This document shows, piece after piece, positions 55,167 to 63,921 of a stretch of 64,000 nt of DNA. How positions within the stretch are numbered: position 1 is the first letter of the stretch; every line of letters starts with the position of its first letter. Location of the stretch: the NCBI GenBank assembly GCA_943372215.1, contig CALRXU020000013.1, positions 62,001 through 126,000 on the forward strand. The letters are read 5' to 3'. This DNA comes from UBA6183 sp943372215 (lineage in GTDB: Bacteria; Bacteroidota; Bacteroidia; UKL13-3). The notes under the pieces are model-generated. The model worked only from the letters and a program-made list of their open reading frames with translations. It ran no database searches and was not told the origin of the DNA. The translations under genes and the position numbers were made by a program.

Positions 55167-56096
55167 TTATTGTTTAATCAAGGAATTTGGTTGGTGATTG
55201 TTTACGACTTTAATAAAAATTTCGGCCATTCCAGGAATTTGTTCACTAAAGCTAATCACATCAGCTTGTTGGATAATTTGTGAAAGTAACACATTATTGG
55301 CTTCCTGCGCTGGCTTTTTTATTTCGTAAACAAACTGTTGTTCTTCAATTTTTTTGGTGCTTAATATGTTGTAATACTCTGGTAAATGAAGCTGGCTTGT
55401 TGTACAAGTTACTTCGAAGGTGTGGGTTCTAAATTGCTCACGAACTTGCTTTACAGAGCCGTCTAATACCTTTTCTGATTTATTAATCAAGGCAATATCA
55501 TCACATAGTTGTTCCACACTTTCCATGCGGTGTGTACTAAAAATAATGCTACAGCCTTGTTGCTTGAGTTTGAGAATTTCTTCTGTAATTAACCCAGCAT
55601 TTATGGGGTCGAAGCCACTAAATGGCTCATCCAAAATAATGAGTTTAGGTTGATGCAACACTGTGGCAATAAATTGTATTTTTTGCTGCATGCCTTTACT
55701 CAATTCTTCTACTTTTTTACCCCACCACGCTTTTATTTCAAACTTCTCAATCCAATCTTTCAGCTTTTCCATGGCATCAGCCCTGCTCAAGCCTTTAAGT
55801 TGAGCAAAATAGAGCAATTGCTCACCCACTTCCATTTTTTTATATAAACCCCGCTCTTCGGGTAAATAACCAATCTGATAAATATGTTGTGGTTTTAAAG
55901 GTTCACCCAAAAATATCACTTGCCCTTTATCGGCTTGGGTAATTTGTGTGATAATGCGGATAAGGCTGGTTTTACCTGCACCGTTTGGCCCCAACAAACC
56001 AAATATACTACCTTCACGAACCGCAATACTCACGTCATTAAGTGCCTTGTGACCGGAGTATTGTTTGTGTACGTTTTTAACTTCTAAAATATTCAT
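55167..56096 (-). CDS. ABC transporter ATP-binding protein without a permease partner here
   Basis: The 309 residues form a single ATPase domain: Walker A GLLGPNGAGKTSLIRI, signature ELSKGMQQKIQFI, Walker B LIILDEPFSGFDP, H-loop FSTHRMESVEQLCD. A C-terminal extension of about 80 residues resembles that of Nat-type export ATPases. The usual ABC-2 permease gene is absent: the neighbours are an M20 peptidase (downstream, 12 nt) and a phosphate transporter (90 nt upstream). The permease may be elsewhere, so transport is inferred from the ATPase type alone. Confidence 0.9.
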   Translation of the reverse strand: MNILEVKNVHKQYSGHKALNDVSIAVREGSIFGLLGPNGAGKTSLIRIITQITQADKGQVIFLGEPLKPQHIYQIGYLPEERGLYKKMEVGEQLLYFAQLKGLSRADAMEKLKDWIEKFEIKAWWGKKVEELSKGMQQKIQFIATVLHQPKLIILDEPFSGFDPINAGLITEEILKLKQQGCSIIFSTHRMESVEQLCDDIALINKSEKVLDGSVKQVREQFRTHTFEVTCTTSQLHLPEYYNILSTKKIEEQQFVYEIKKPAQEANNVLLSQIIQQADVISFSEQIPGMAEIFIKVVNNHQPNSLIKQ

Positions 56097-56186
56097 TTAA
56101 AAAATTAACTGAGCCACAAATTAAGCACAATAAACCAATTGGCGATAGTGTAATTTGGAAAAATTAAAAGAATTAACTTGACTTGA

Positions 56187-57590
56187 CTAAAGAATGGCTC
56201 TAAAAAGCAAGAATAAACCACCAGCCATTAACACCGTTACAGGCAATGTTAAAATCCATGCTATAAAAATGCTCTTAATGGTTTTTACCTGTAAATTCTT
56301 GATGCCCTTGCTGGCCACCATGCTACCCGCAATACCGCTTGACAACACTTGGGTTGTGCTTACTGGCAAACCCATCCAAGTACTAAAACCGATGGTACCT
56401 GCTGCCACCAATTCACTACTGGCTCCTTGCGCATAAGTTAAATGTTGTTTGCCAATTTTTTCGCCAATGGTTTTTACAATGCGTTTCCAGCCCACCATGG
56501 TACCAAATCCCAGTGCAACGGCAATCATTAATATTACCCAAGTTGGCGCATACTCCGTTAATGATTTGAGTTTACCTAATTTGGCCTCAATTTCTTTCTT
56601 TTGCTCCTTACTTAAATTCAAAGCTTTGTTCTCAAGCAACTTTTTACTGGCTTTTCCAATTAAAATGATGTCTTTACGCATTTCATATTGGCTAGCATCA
56701 TCAATTAATAAAAACGAGCTTGATTTATTTATTCTTGATTCTAAATCAGTTACCAACGAATTAAACTTCACATACTCAAAGCTATCAGATTTATTTAATG
56801 CTGCAATGTTTAAATTTTGATATGACTCTTTAACTGCAATTAAATCCGCTTTATATTGGTTAATATCCTTGGTTTGATTAATGGCAAAATAGCCAGGCAC
56901 TATTGCAATCAAAATCAACATAACCAATCCAATACCTTTCTGGCCGTCATTACTTCCATGTGCCCAGCTAACACCAGTGCACGTAAGTATCAATATTAGT
57001 CTAATCCATAATGGTGGTGGTACATTTGAGTTTGGTTCTTTAAATATGGCTTTATCTTTAACCAACTGTTTTAGTAAGTACATTAAAAAAATAGCAAAAC
57101 TAAAACCTAGTAATGGTGAAATTAGCAGTGACATACCAATTTCTCCTGCTTTACTCCAATTTACGTAGTCTATATTTGGATTTTCTGCCAACATACCAAA
57201 GGCCAGCCCAACTCCAATAATAGAACCAACAAGGGTATGGGAACTGCTGCAAGGAATGCCGTAATACCAAGTGCCTAAATTCCAGATGATAGCAGTTAAT
57301 AACAGGGCTAATATCATAGCCAAGTTATGAGCTACATTGGAATCTGTTAACATTTCTACTGGAAGTAAGTTGCTAATACCCATTGCAACCGCTATACCGC
57401 CAGCAAAAACGCCAAAGGCATTCCAAACCCCACTCCAAATAACCGCTACCCACGGCTTTAAACTATTGGTGTAAATAACCGTTGCTACCGCATTGGCGGT
57501 ATCATGAAAACCATTTATGAACTCAAATGCGAACGCTAAAACAAGACAAAAAACAAGAAGGGCCGTAAACGTTGGATCTAAACCAAACAT
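56187..57590 (-). CDS. pit: Inorganic phosphate transporter, Pit family
   Basis: A cation-coupled low-affinity phosphate permease. The 467 residues hold about ten hydrophobic segments in two halves. The Pit signatures are GFHDTANAVATVIYTNSLKPW in the first half, and GSNDGQKGIGLVMLI with GFSTWMGLPVSTTQVLSSGI in the second. A hydrophilic central insert (about 240-340) is typical of the longer Bacteroidota members. It is monocistronic with its own -7 element. Confidence 0.94.
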   Translation of the reverse strand: MFGLDPTFTALLVFCLVLAFAFEFINGFHDTANAVATVIYTNSLKPWVAVIWSGVWNAFGVFAGGIAVAMGISNLLPVEMLTDSNVAHNLAMILALLLTAIIWNLGTWYYGIPCSSSHTLVGSIIGVGLAFGMLAENPNIDYVNWSKAGEIGMSLLISPLLGFSFAIFLMYLLKQLVKDKAIFKEPNSNVPPPLWIRLILILTCTGVSWAHGSNDGQKGIGLVMLILIAIVPGYFAINQTKDINQYKADLIAVKESYQNLNIAALNKSDSFEYVKFNSLVTDLESRINKSSSFLLIDDASQYEMRKDIILIGKASKKLLENKALNLSKEQKKEIEAKLGKLKSLTEYAPTWVILMIAVALGFGTMVGWKRIVKTIGEKIGKQHLTYAQGASSELVAAGTIGFSTWMGLPVSTTQVLSSGIAGSMVASKGIKNLQVKTIKSIFIAWILTLPVTVLMAGGLFLLFRAIL

Positions 57591-57607
57591 ATATAATAGA
57601 TTTTTAG

Positions 57608-57615
57608 CAAATGTA
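57608..57615 (-). promoter_or_regulatory. -7 element for the Pit transporter
   Basis: The minus strand reads TACATTTG, a full TAnnTTTG match, 17 nt before the ATG at 57590. No pho-box-like repeat was found. Confidence 0.5.
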
Positions 57616-57774
57616 AGTTTAGCCCATAATTTAGTATATTAACTAATTGTTAAGTTTAGTTGTAAAAATAACCCTGACCAATTTAATCCAATAGCTTTTG
57701 CTAGGACTTATCCGCTAAATCCGCTATTTAAACCTTTTAACACATTTCAAAAAGGGGATATTGTTTTTTTATTC

Positions 57775-57782
57775 TACATTCG
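57775..57782 (+). promoter_or_regulatory. -7 element (TAnnTTCG variant) for the S46 peptidase
   Basis: TACATTCG lies 27 nt before the ATG at 57810. Confidence 0.4.
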
Positions 57783-57809
57783 CCACTTTATTTTCAAAGT
57801 AAACTACGC

Positions 57810-59948
57810 ATGAAAAAACTATTTATTGGTATGCTATCGTTGGCAATGATTACTGCAAACGTTAAGGCAGATGAAGGCATGTGGTTGCCGTGGCTATTAA
57901 AAAGCCAAACAGCCGAAGCCATGAAGAAAAAGGGATTAAAACTTACTCCTGAGCAACTGTACGATTTAAACAAAAGCAGTTTAAAAGACGCTATTGTTTG
58001 GTTCGGAGGTGGGTGTACAGGCGAGGTGATATCTGCAAATGGACTGATTTTAACCAATCACCATTGTGGTTATGACTACATTAGTAACTTAAGCACCTCA
58101 GCTGACAATATTTTGGACAATGGCTTTTGGGCCAAAAGCTACCAGGAAGAACGCCCGGTTGCTGGCTTAACAGTGGCCTTTGTGGTTAAAGTAGAAGACA
58201 TTACCGCAGAAGTACTTGAAGCGGTAAAAGGTTTAAACGAAAAAGAACGTGCAGCCAAATTGCCAACTCTTTATAAAACCATTATAGAGAGAACCATTAA
58301 GGGCACTAATTACGAAGCTCAATGCCGTGAAATGTACAAAGGAAATGCTTATTATGTATTTACTTTTGAGCGTTTTACTGACGTGCGTTTGGTTGGTACT
58401 CCACCACAAAATATTGGTAAATTTGGGGGCGAAACCGACAACTGGATGTGGCCTCGCCATACTGGAGATTTTAGCATGTTTAGGGTGTATACCGGAAAAG
58501 ATGGCAAACCAGCTAAATATGCTGCTGATAACATTCCATTAAAAGCCAAACACCATTTACCCATTAATTTAAAGGGCATTAAAAGTGGTGATTACGCCAT
58601 GATTATGGGCTTCCCTGGTCGCACCAACCGCTATGAGTTTAGCCAAGGTGTGCAAATAGCTACCGATTTGGTTGACCCTGCTATTGTTGCGTTGCGTGAT
58701 GTGCGGTTAAACGCTTGGAAAGAGCAAATGAATAAAGACACCGACATCCGTTTAAAATTAAGCGGTGATTTTGCCAGTGTGGCCAACTACTGGAAATACT
58801 TTAGGGGTGAAGCCGAGCAGTTAAAAAACAACAAAGTATTTGAGCAAAAGCAAGCTGAAGAAAAAGCATTTGCCAAGTGGGCCAGTGATAAAAATGATTA
58901 TAAAAACCTGTTGGCTGACGTAGAAAAAACTTTTGCTGCATACAAACCTTACAGTTTACAAACCACTTATTTGCGTGAGGGTATATACGCTTCAACGTTG
59001 GTAAAGTATGCCCAATTGGGTTCAGGTTTTGAAGACGCACTAACTAAAAATGATACGGTTAAAATTGAGACCTTAAAAAATCAATACTTAGGTGCTTTAG
59101 GAGATTTACCATACGACCCGGCCATTGTGTTAGCAGACAAGCGTTTGTTTGATAGCATATTGGTATTGTATTACAACAATATTCCTAAAGACCAACAATG
59201 CGATTACTTCAGCAATGTTATCCTTAAGTATGCATCAACTCCGCGTGAAGCCATAAAAGCTTATACCAATTACTTGTTTGATAACAGCATTTTTGCCAAT
59301 GCAGATATGGCAAAAGCGTTTATTACCAGCCCTCGTTTAGGCTTATTAAAAAACGACCCAGCCTATAAGTTTTTGGATGCATTTAAAACTTACCACAACA
59401 AAAACTTTAAACCAAAGGTGGATGAGTTTAATGAGACCATTACCGGACTTGGTCGTTTGTACATTAAAGGCTTAATGGAGATGAATCCTAAAAAGCAGTT
59501 TTACCCAGATGCCAACTCTTCATTACGTTTAACCTATGGAAGTGTAAAAACGTATATGAAATATCCATTGATTACCAATTTGGATGAGGTGATTGCTAAA
59601 AACGCTGCAAGCAATGGTAACCCTGAGTTTAGCATACCTGAGCGTTTAAAAGAATTGCATAAAAACAAGGACTATGGCCGTTATGCCATGAAGGATGGCA
59701 GACTTCCGGTAGCCTTTTTAAGTGATAATGACATTACTGGTGGAAACAGTGGAAGCCCTGTTATTGATGGCGAAGGCCGCATTATTGGTTTGGCTTTTGA
59801 TGGAAACTGGGAAGCCATGAGTGGTAACATTCATTTTGATCCTAAAAACAAACGTACCATTAATGTAGATATTCGTTATGTGTTGTTCTTGATTGAAAAA
59901 TACGGACAAGCACCGAATATTGTGAATGAAATGACCATCGTTCAATAA
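57810..59948 (+). CDS. S46-family dipeptidyl-peptidase, DPP7-like
   Basis: A periplasmic serine peptidase that removes N-terminal dipeptides from oligopeptides. The 712 residues start with a signal peptide (MKKLFIGMLSLAMITANVKA). The chymotrypsin-fold triad is visible in the His region LTNHHCGYD (H84/H85) and the Ser loop GGNSGSP (S647). The specificity residue is G665 in LAFDGNWE, 18 residues after the catalytic Ser. In this family Gly there is associated with DPP7 (hydrophobic P1 residue), whereas DPP11 has Arg for Asp/Glu. DPP7-type specificity is therefore inferred. Peptides released can be taken up as carbon and nitrogen sources. Confidence 0.92.
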   Translation: MKKLFIGMLSLAMITANVKADEGMWLPWLLKSQTAEAMKKKGLKLTPEQLYDLNKSSLKDAIVWFGGGCTGEVISANGLILTNHHCGYDYISNLSTSADNILDNGFWAKSYQEERPVAGLTVAFVVKVEDITAEVLEAVKGLNEKERAAKLPTLYKTIIERTIKGTNYEAQCREMYKGNAYYVFTFERFTDVRLVGTPPQNIGKFGGETDNWMWPRHTGDFSMFRVYTGKDGKPAKYAADNIPLKAKHHLPINLKGIKSGDYAMIMGFPGRTNRYEFSQGVQIATDLVDPAIVALRDVRLNAWKEQMNKDTDIRLKLSGDFASVANYWKYFRGEAEQLKNNKVFEQKQAEEKAFAKWASDKNDYKNLLADVEKTFAAYKPYSLQTTYLREGIYASTLVKYAQLGSGFEDALTKNDTVKIETLKNQYLGALGDLPYDPAIVLADKRLFDSILVLYYNNIPKDQQCDYFSNVILKYASTPREAIKAYTNYLFDNSIFANADMAKAFITSPRLGLLKNDPAYKFLDAFKTYHNKNFKPKVDEFNETITGLGRLYIKGLMEMNPKKQFYPDANSSLRLTYGSVKTYMKYPLITNLDEVIAKNAASNGNPEFSIPERLKELHKNKDYGRYAMKDGRLPVAFLSDNDITGGNSGSPVIDGEGRIIGLAFDGNWEAMSGNIHFDPKNKRTINVDIRYVLFLIEKYGQAPNIVNEMTIVQ

Positions 59949-59972
59949 ACTAAAAACATATTGATGCTAAAG

Positions 59973-60002
59973 GAGGCCGCCCCGAATGGGGCGGCCTCTT
60001 TT
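59973..60002 (+). terminator. Terminator after the S46 peptidase gene
   Basis: GAGGCCGCCCC (59973-59983) pairs exactly with 59988-59998 around a GAAT loop, followed by TTTT. Confidence 0.85.
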
Positions 60003-60025
60003 AAGTTATAGCGTAATTCATCTAA

Positions 60026-60472
60026 TTATAGTTTGAATCTAATAGGAAGAGTGAGCGATACTCGAACCACTTCTCCATTTTCTTTGCCTGGTTGCCATTT
60101 GGGCATTAGCTTTAGTATTCTTTCCATTTCCTCTTCAAAACCATAACCCTTTGTAGACGTAATAAACCTAATGTTTGAAATTGACCCATCTTTTTCTATG
60201 ACAAACATAGCAGCTATTTTACACTCTATGCCTTGCTCCTTTGCTACTTTAGGATAAATCATGTTTTTTGAAACGAATTCATACTCATTCATACCTTTAT
60301 AATTAAACATGGGCATTTGTTCTGCGGAAAGATGAATTTCATTTATATCATAAACTTGCCTTATTGTATCAGAAGGACTATCAGGAGTAATGGTGATTGG
60401 TTCCAATTGTGCCATAGCACTGTAGCATAATATCAGCGGGCAACATAACAAGAATAAACATTTAATTTTCAT
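60026..60472 (-). CDS. Secreted TonB C-terminal domain protein
   Basis: The 148 residues begin with a cleavable signal peptide (KCLFLLCCPLILCYSAMAQ). About 85 residues at the C-terminus form a TonB-C-like fold: FVSKNMIYPKVAKEQGIECKI, VIEKDGSISNIRFI and a final WQPGKENGEVVRVSLTLPI. Unlike energy-transducing TonB it lacks the retained transmembrane anchor and Pro-rich spacer. It is more like the many small Bacteroidota TonB-C proteins of unknown role. No ExbB or ExbD is nearby. Confidence 0.88.
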   Translation of the reverse strand: MKIKCLFLLCCPLILCYSAMAQLEPITITPDSPSDTIRQVYDINEIHLSAEQMPMFNYKGMNEYEFVSKNMIYPKVAKEQGIECKIAAMFVIEKDGSISNIRFITSTKGYGFEEEMERILKLMPKWQPGKENGEVVRVSLTLPIRFKL

Positions 60473-60497
60473 ACTATTTTATTTAAGTCGTTTAATC

Positions 60498-60505
60498 CAA
60501 ATATA
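60498..60505 (-). promoter_or_regulatory. -7 element for the TonB-C gene
   Basis: The minus strand reads TATATTTG, a full TAnnTTTG match, 25 nt before the ATG at 60472. Confidence 0.5.
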
Positions 60506-60560
60506 CCCAAATAATTGCTAACCTAATTGTTTTTGTCTGACAAACACCATCTATTGCCAC

Positions 60561-60584
60561 AAATGCCCGAGGCCGCGGGCATTT
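60561..60584 (-). terminator. Hairpin after the 2OG oxygenase gene
   Basis: AAATGCCCG (60561-60569) and CGGGCATTT (60576-60584) form a 9-bp GC-rich stem with a 6-nt loop, 12 nt past the stop of the minus-strand gene. The T run is short. Confidence 0.6.
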
Positions 60585-60595
60585 AACCCCGAACC

Positions 60596-61189
60596 TTACC
60601 CCCTCTTTAACCAGCCCGTAACACTCAACCGTGTTTGTTGGGTAAGCAATACCTCATGATACAACTCATTGCTTTTAAACAATACGGCTTTGCCTTGTAT
60701 AGGTGCAATTTTAAAGTTATTTCCAGGTTGATAAACAAGTAATTCACCCCCATCATGGGATTGCCAATGGTCATTCAAATAACATATCATAGAATATGTT
60801 CTGCGCGAATCGTTTTTAAATTGGTCGAGGTGTTTGGTATAAAAACTGCCCTTTTCATACACCGAATAATGGAATTCACACTCCGTAATGCCTGTAAAAC
60901 AAGTCATGTTTAAATAACGGATAAAAGCTTCTATGTGGCTAAAAAAGGCATTTTCAGCAGCGTTATGGTGTGCTTTATCCAGCCAATAAATCACATCACT
61001 TCTAAGCCTTACATCGTGCAATAATTTATGGGCATTGCCTACTCCTGCTGCAAGCAGTAGTTTTTCAGCATTTAGCAATAACAAACTCTGCCTTAATTCA
61101 TCCACCAAAACCTGACTTAAAAAATGAGGTGATATGCCGATGTGGTTTTCCATAAAACTACTGATTAATTCTTCAAACACGTCTTCCAT
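60596..61189 (-). CDS. 2-oxoglutarate/Fe(II)-dependent oxygenase (prolyl 4-hydroxylase-like)
   Basis: The 197 residues match the SM-20/PHD-like branch of the 2OG-Fe(II) dioxygenases. Iron ligands: H and D in SFYTKHLDQF, and a distal H in ELYHEVLL. The 2-oxoglutarate-binding Arg is in TRLSVTGW. YSMICYLNDHW and DGGELLVYQ complete the double-stranded beta-helix core. Likely a protein or peptide hydroxylase; the substrate is not known. No signal peptide, so cytoplasmic. Confidence 0.9.
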   Translation of the reverse strand: MEDVFEELISSFMENHIGISPHFLSQVLVDELRQSLLLLNAEKLLLAAGVGNAHKLLHDVRLRSDVIYWLDKAHHNAAENAFFSHIEAFIRYLNMTCFTGITECEFHYSVYEKGSFYTKHLDQFKNDSRRTYSMICYLNDHWQSHDGGELLVYQPGNNFKIAPIQGKAVLFKSNELYHEVLLTQQTRLSVTGWLKRG

Positions 61190-61324
61190 TACACATACAC
61201 TTTATTGGTTATTGCGGCACTTGGCAAGGTAAGTGAATAAATGAGTTCAGTGGCATAAATTGCGCTAAACCATACAATCTCTGGCTTCCGTGCATTTTCG
61301 TCATGTAAAAACCGTTGGTTCGTT

Positions 61325-61332
61325 TATCTTTG
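61325..61332 (+). promoter_or_regulatory. -7 element for the DEAD-box helicase
   Basis: TATCTTTG matches TAnnTTTG and lies 23 nt before the ATG at 61356. Confidence 0.55.
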
Positions 61333-61355
61333 TTGTTTAACTGATTCTATTATTT

Positions 61356-62498
61356 ATGCCATTTGCTGCACTGGGTTTAAATCGTGATTTGTTGTTTGCT
61401 TTGGAAAAACAATTTTACGTAAACCCCTATCCTATTCAACAAAAAGCCATTCCAGAAATATTAACAGGCAAAGATGTATTGGGCATTGCGCAAACAGGCT
61501 CAGGCAAAACGGCCAGTTATGTATTGCCTACCTTACAATTGCTGCAGCACAAACCCGCAGCTAAAAACAGGCACATCAATACCCTTGTTTTAGTGCCTAC
61601 GAGGGAACTGGCCATACAAGTACAAAAAGTGTACAAAGCCTTTGGCGAGTGGCTACCTCAACACCTCAAGTCGTTGGCTGTTTATGGTGGCGTATCTATT
61701 AACCCACAAATGATAGCCCTGCAAGGCGTTGAGATTTTGGTGGCTACACCAGGCAGGTTGTTAGAGTTGGTCGAAAAAAAATCGGTTTATCTTGCTAATG
61801 TTGAGGTGCTTATTTTGGATGAGGCTGATAAGATGTTAAACCTTGGCTTTAAAGAGGAAATGAATCAGGTGCTTGCCTTGTTGCCCAAAAAACGCCAGAA
61901 TCTATTGTTCTCAGCCACGTTGAGTACTGATTTAACAGCCATTAAAGAGGTGTTGTTACAAAACCCAGTTACTGTTGAGGTAGAAGCCGAAACTCAAAAC
62001 CTGGACTTAATTACCCAACTGGCTTATATTGCCGAAGACGAAAGAAAAGGCCCCTTGTTGCGTTATTTAATTAAACAACACCAAATGAAACAGCTGTTGG
62101 TGTTTGCCTCATCTGTGCATAGGGTTGATGCCATAGCTGATAAATTAAATGCCAATAAAATTAAAGCCATAGCCATGCACAGCAAAAAAAGCCAAGGAGC
62201 CAGAGAAGACGCGCTGCGCAAATTTAAACAAGGAGAGGTTGATGTGCTTGTTGCAACAGATTTGATGTCGCGGGGTATTGATATTCCATTTTTACCCTTT
62301 GTGGTAAATTATGAGTTGCCCCGCTCACCCAAAGACTATGTGCATCGCATTGGAAGAACCGGAAGGGCCGAGCATGCAGGTACAGCCATTAGTTTGGTGA
62401 ACACCGATGAGTTACACCATTTTCATGTCATTCAAAAAAAGATGAAAAAGCAAGTGGAATTGGTGGATTCTTTTGACATGAATTTAAAGGGTTATTGA
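61356..62498 (+). CDS. DEAD-box ATP-dependent RNA helicase (RhlE-like)
   Basis: A cytoplasmic RNA-unwinding ATPase that remodels structured RNA or ribosome intermediates. The 380 residues contain only the two RecA-like domains: the Q-motif region NPYPIQQKAIPEIL, Walker A AQTGSGKTASYVLP, PTRELAIQ, TPGRLLEL, the DEAD box LILDEADKML, SAT in LLFSATLS, and HRIGRTGRA. There is no basic C-terminal tail, so it is shorter than typical RhlE, and the name is therefore not certain. It has its own -7 element. Confidence 0.93.
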   Translation: MPFAALGLNRDLLFALEKQFYVNPYPIQQKAIPEILTGKDVLGIAQTGSGKTASYVLPTLQLLQHKPAAKNRHINTLVLVPTRELAIQVQKVYKAFGEWLPQHLKSLAVYGGVSINPQMIALQGVEILVATPGRLLELVEKKSVYLANVEVLILDEADKMLNLGFKEEMNQVLALLPKKRQNLLFSATLSTDLTAIKEVLLQNPVTVEVEAETQNLDLITQLAYIAEDERKGPLLRYLIKQHQMKQLLVFASSVHRVDAIADKLNANKIKAIAMHSKKSQGAREDALRKFKQGEVDVLVATDLMSRGIDIPFLPFVVNYELPRSPKDYVHRIGRTGRAEHAGTAISLVNTDELHHFHVIQKKMKKQVELVDSFDMNLKGY

Positions 62499-62550
62499 GT
62501 TAGGTGCACTACTTTATTTTCGTTTCAACTTATAGGTAGCAAAACAGCTT

Positions 62551-63921
62551 TTAACGAATGCTGATTTTTTGAACCGTGGTAGTACCATGTTGTGTAATGT
62601 TTAATAAATACAATCCGCTGCTTAAATTGCCCAATTCCACCTTGCCCTCAGTGGTGATGCTTACATCAGCCACCAATACCTTACCTGTTAAATCGCTTAC
62701 ACTTAATTGCGCAGTGTTTTCAACCCCCATCAACGTAAAACTGCCATTGTTGGGGTTGGGGTAAAGTTGAAATTGCGGTTTGCGTAAATTAAACTCCTGT
62801 ACACTGGTTTGGATGTTACCTTCGGGTGTGGTTTTAAACACATAAATATCGTAATTGCTACTGTCAAAATTGGGGGTGGCCAAACCTACCCCATAAAAGC
62901 CCCCATCTGCTGCCTGCCCCACCTTGCTAATACCCGTTTGTTCTGTGGTAAAATGTGGTTTGCTCCATACTTTGTTTAAGTTGGAATCTAATAACAACAA
63001 ATCAGTGCCGCCCAATATAAAACCACCTTGTTTGGTGGTGTTTAACACAATGTAAGCCTTTGATTGGTAGGCCACCTCCTTGGTTTTGCCCGTGGGCAAA
63101 CCATCCATATCATGAAACTGCAAGTAATACCTGTTTTCCATGGTATGCTTCACCAAACTTACCAAACTCCCATCTGCCAATTGCACCACGTCATAAATCT
63201 CTTCAAAAGGAACAACCGTTACCACCGTATCCAACTTACCCACTTGTTTGCCCATACTGTCAATGTGTAGCAATGTCTTTTGGCCAAATACTAGATACTC
63301 TGATTTGCTAACATGCTTAAAAAAAGTTTTAAACTTAAAAAACTCAGGGACAGAGAAATACTGATACGATAAACGTTTGCCATTTAAAGTAGTTAACTGA
63401 AAAATTAAATGTGGAATTTTGGGTGGTGGAGGAAGCCCTATACCAATTGAAACAAGTTGATTTTTCACATTATCAAGCATCATTTTTTCTATGCCACTTG
63501 ACCCTCCTATACTAACTGTGTATATAGTATCAAAAAGTAACTTACCATTTAGTTCTACAATGGATAAGCCGGCATTTCCTTCTGCCTGAAAGTTAACATT
63601 TTTACCAATATATAGCTTGTTGTTTAATTCTATGGCTGAAGTATTCTGATAGGAATATTTGGTTGCAATCAGTTCCCAATTGGTTAAGCCAAAGGCATTC
63701 AAATTGGCCGCGTAATCTCGGCTGGCTATGGCTATGGTATCTTCAATAGACCCCAACACCAAAAAACTACCATTGGACAACTCGACTATATTTGCAGGCC
63801 TGTCGTCTCCTGTTGTACCCAATAATCGTTTAAAGGAGTATTGCGCCCTTGCAGGCGCAATACTCCAAAAAAGGATAATAACACTAACGAATGCTGATTT
63901 TTTGAACCGTGGTAGTACCAT
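62551..63921 (-). CDS. T9SS type A cargo protein (456 aa), start inside the preceding gene
   Basis: The ATG at 63921 gives the signal peptide MVLPRFKKSAFVSVIILFW ending at ARA-Q. The body is propeller-like with repeated blades (IVELSNGSFLVLGSIED, VVQLADGSLVSLVKH, KVGQAADGGFYGVGLA). The C-terminal ~75 residues are a type A sorting domain: LYPNPNNGSFTLMG near the start, then GKVELGNLSSGLYLLNITQ and a final TTTVQKISIR. The first ~12 codons overlap, out of frame, the end of the preceding gene (63884-64000), which encodes the same kind of tail. Surface or secreted role, function unknown. Confidence 0.85.
   Translation of the reverse strand: MVLPRFKKSAFVSVIILFWSIAPARAQYSFKRLLGTTGDDRPANIVELSNGSFLVLGSIEDTIAIASRDYAANLNAFGLTNWELIATKYSYQNTSAIELNNKLYIGKNVNFQAEGNAGLSIVELNGKLLFDTIYTVSIGGSSGIEKMMLDNVKNQLVSIGIGLPPPPKIPHLIFQLTTLNGKRLSYQYFSVPEFFKFKTFFKHVSKSEYLVFGQKTLLHIDSMGKQVGKLDTVVTVVPFEEIYDVVQLADGSLVSLVKHTMENRYYLQFHDMDGLPTGKTKEVAYQSKAYIVLNTTKQGGFILGGTDLLLLDSNLNKVWSKPHFTTEQTGISKVGQAADGGFYGVGLATPNFDSSNYDIYVFKTTPEGNIQTSVQEFNLRKPQFQLYPNPNNGSFTLMGVENTAQLSVSDLTGKVLVADVSITTEGKVELGNLSSGLYLLNITQHGTTTVQKISIR
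62554..62638. repeat. Direct repeat, copy 1 (T9SS tail codons of the 456-aa gene)
   Basis: About 85 nt with a near-identical copy at 63887-63971 (offset 1333 nt). The first ~41 nt are identical; after that I count about four mismatches. Beyond about 62638 the copies diverge. Confidence 0.85.
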
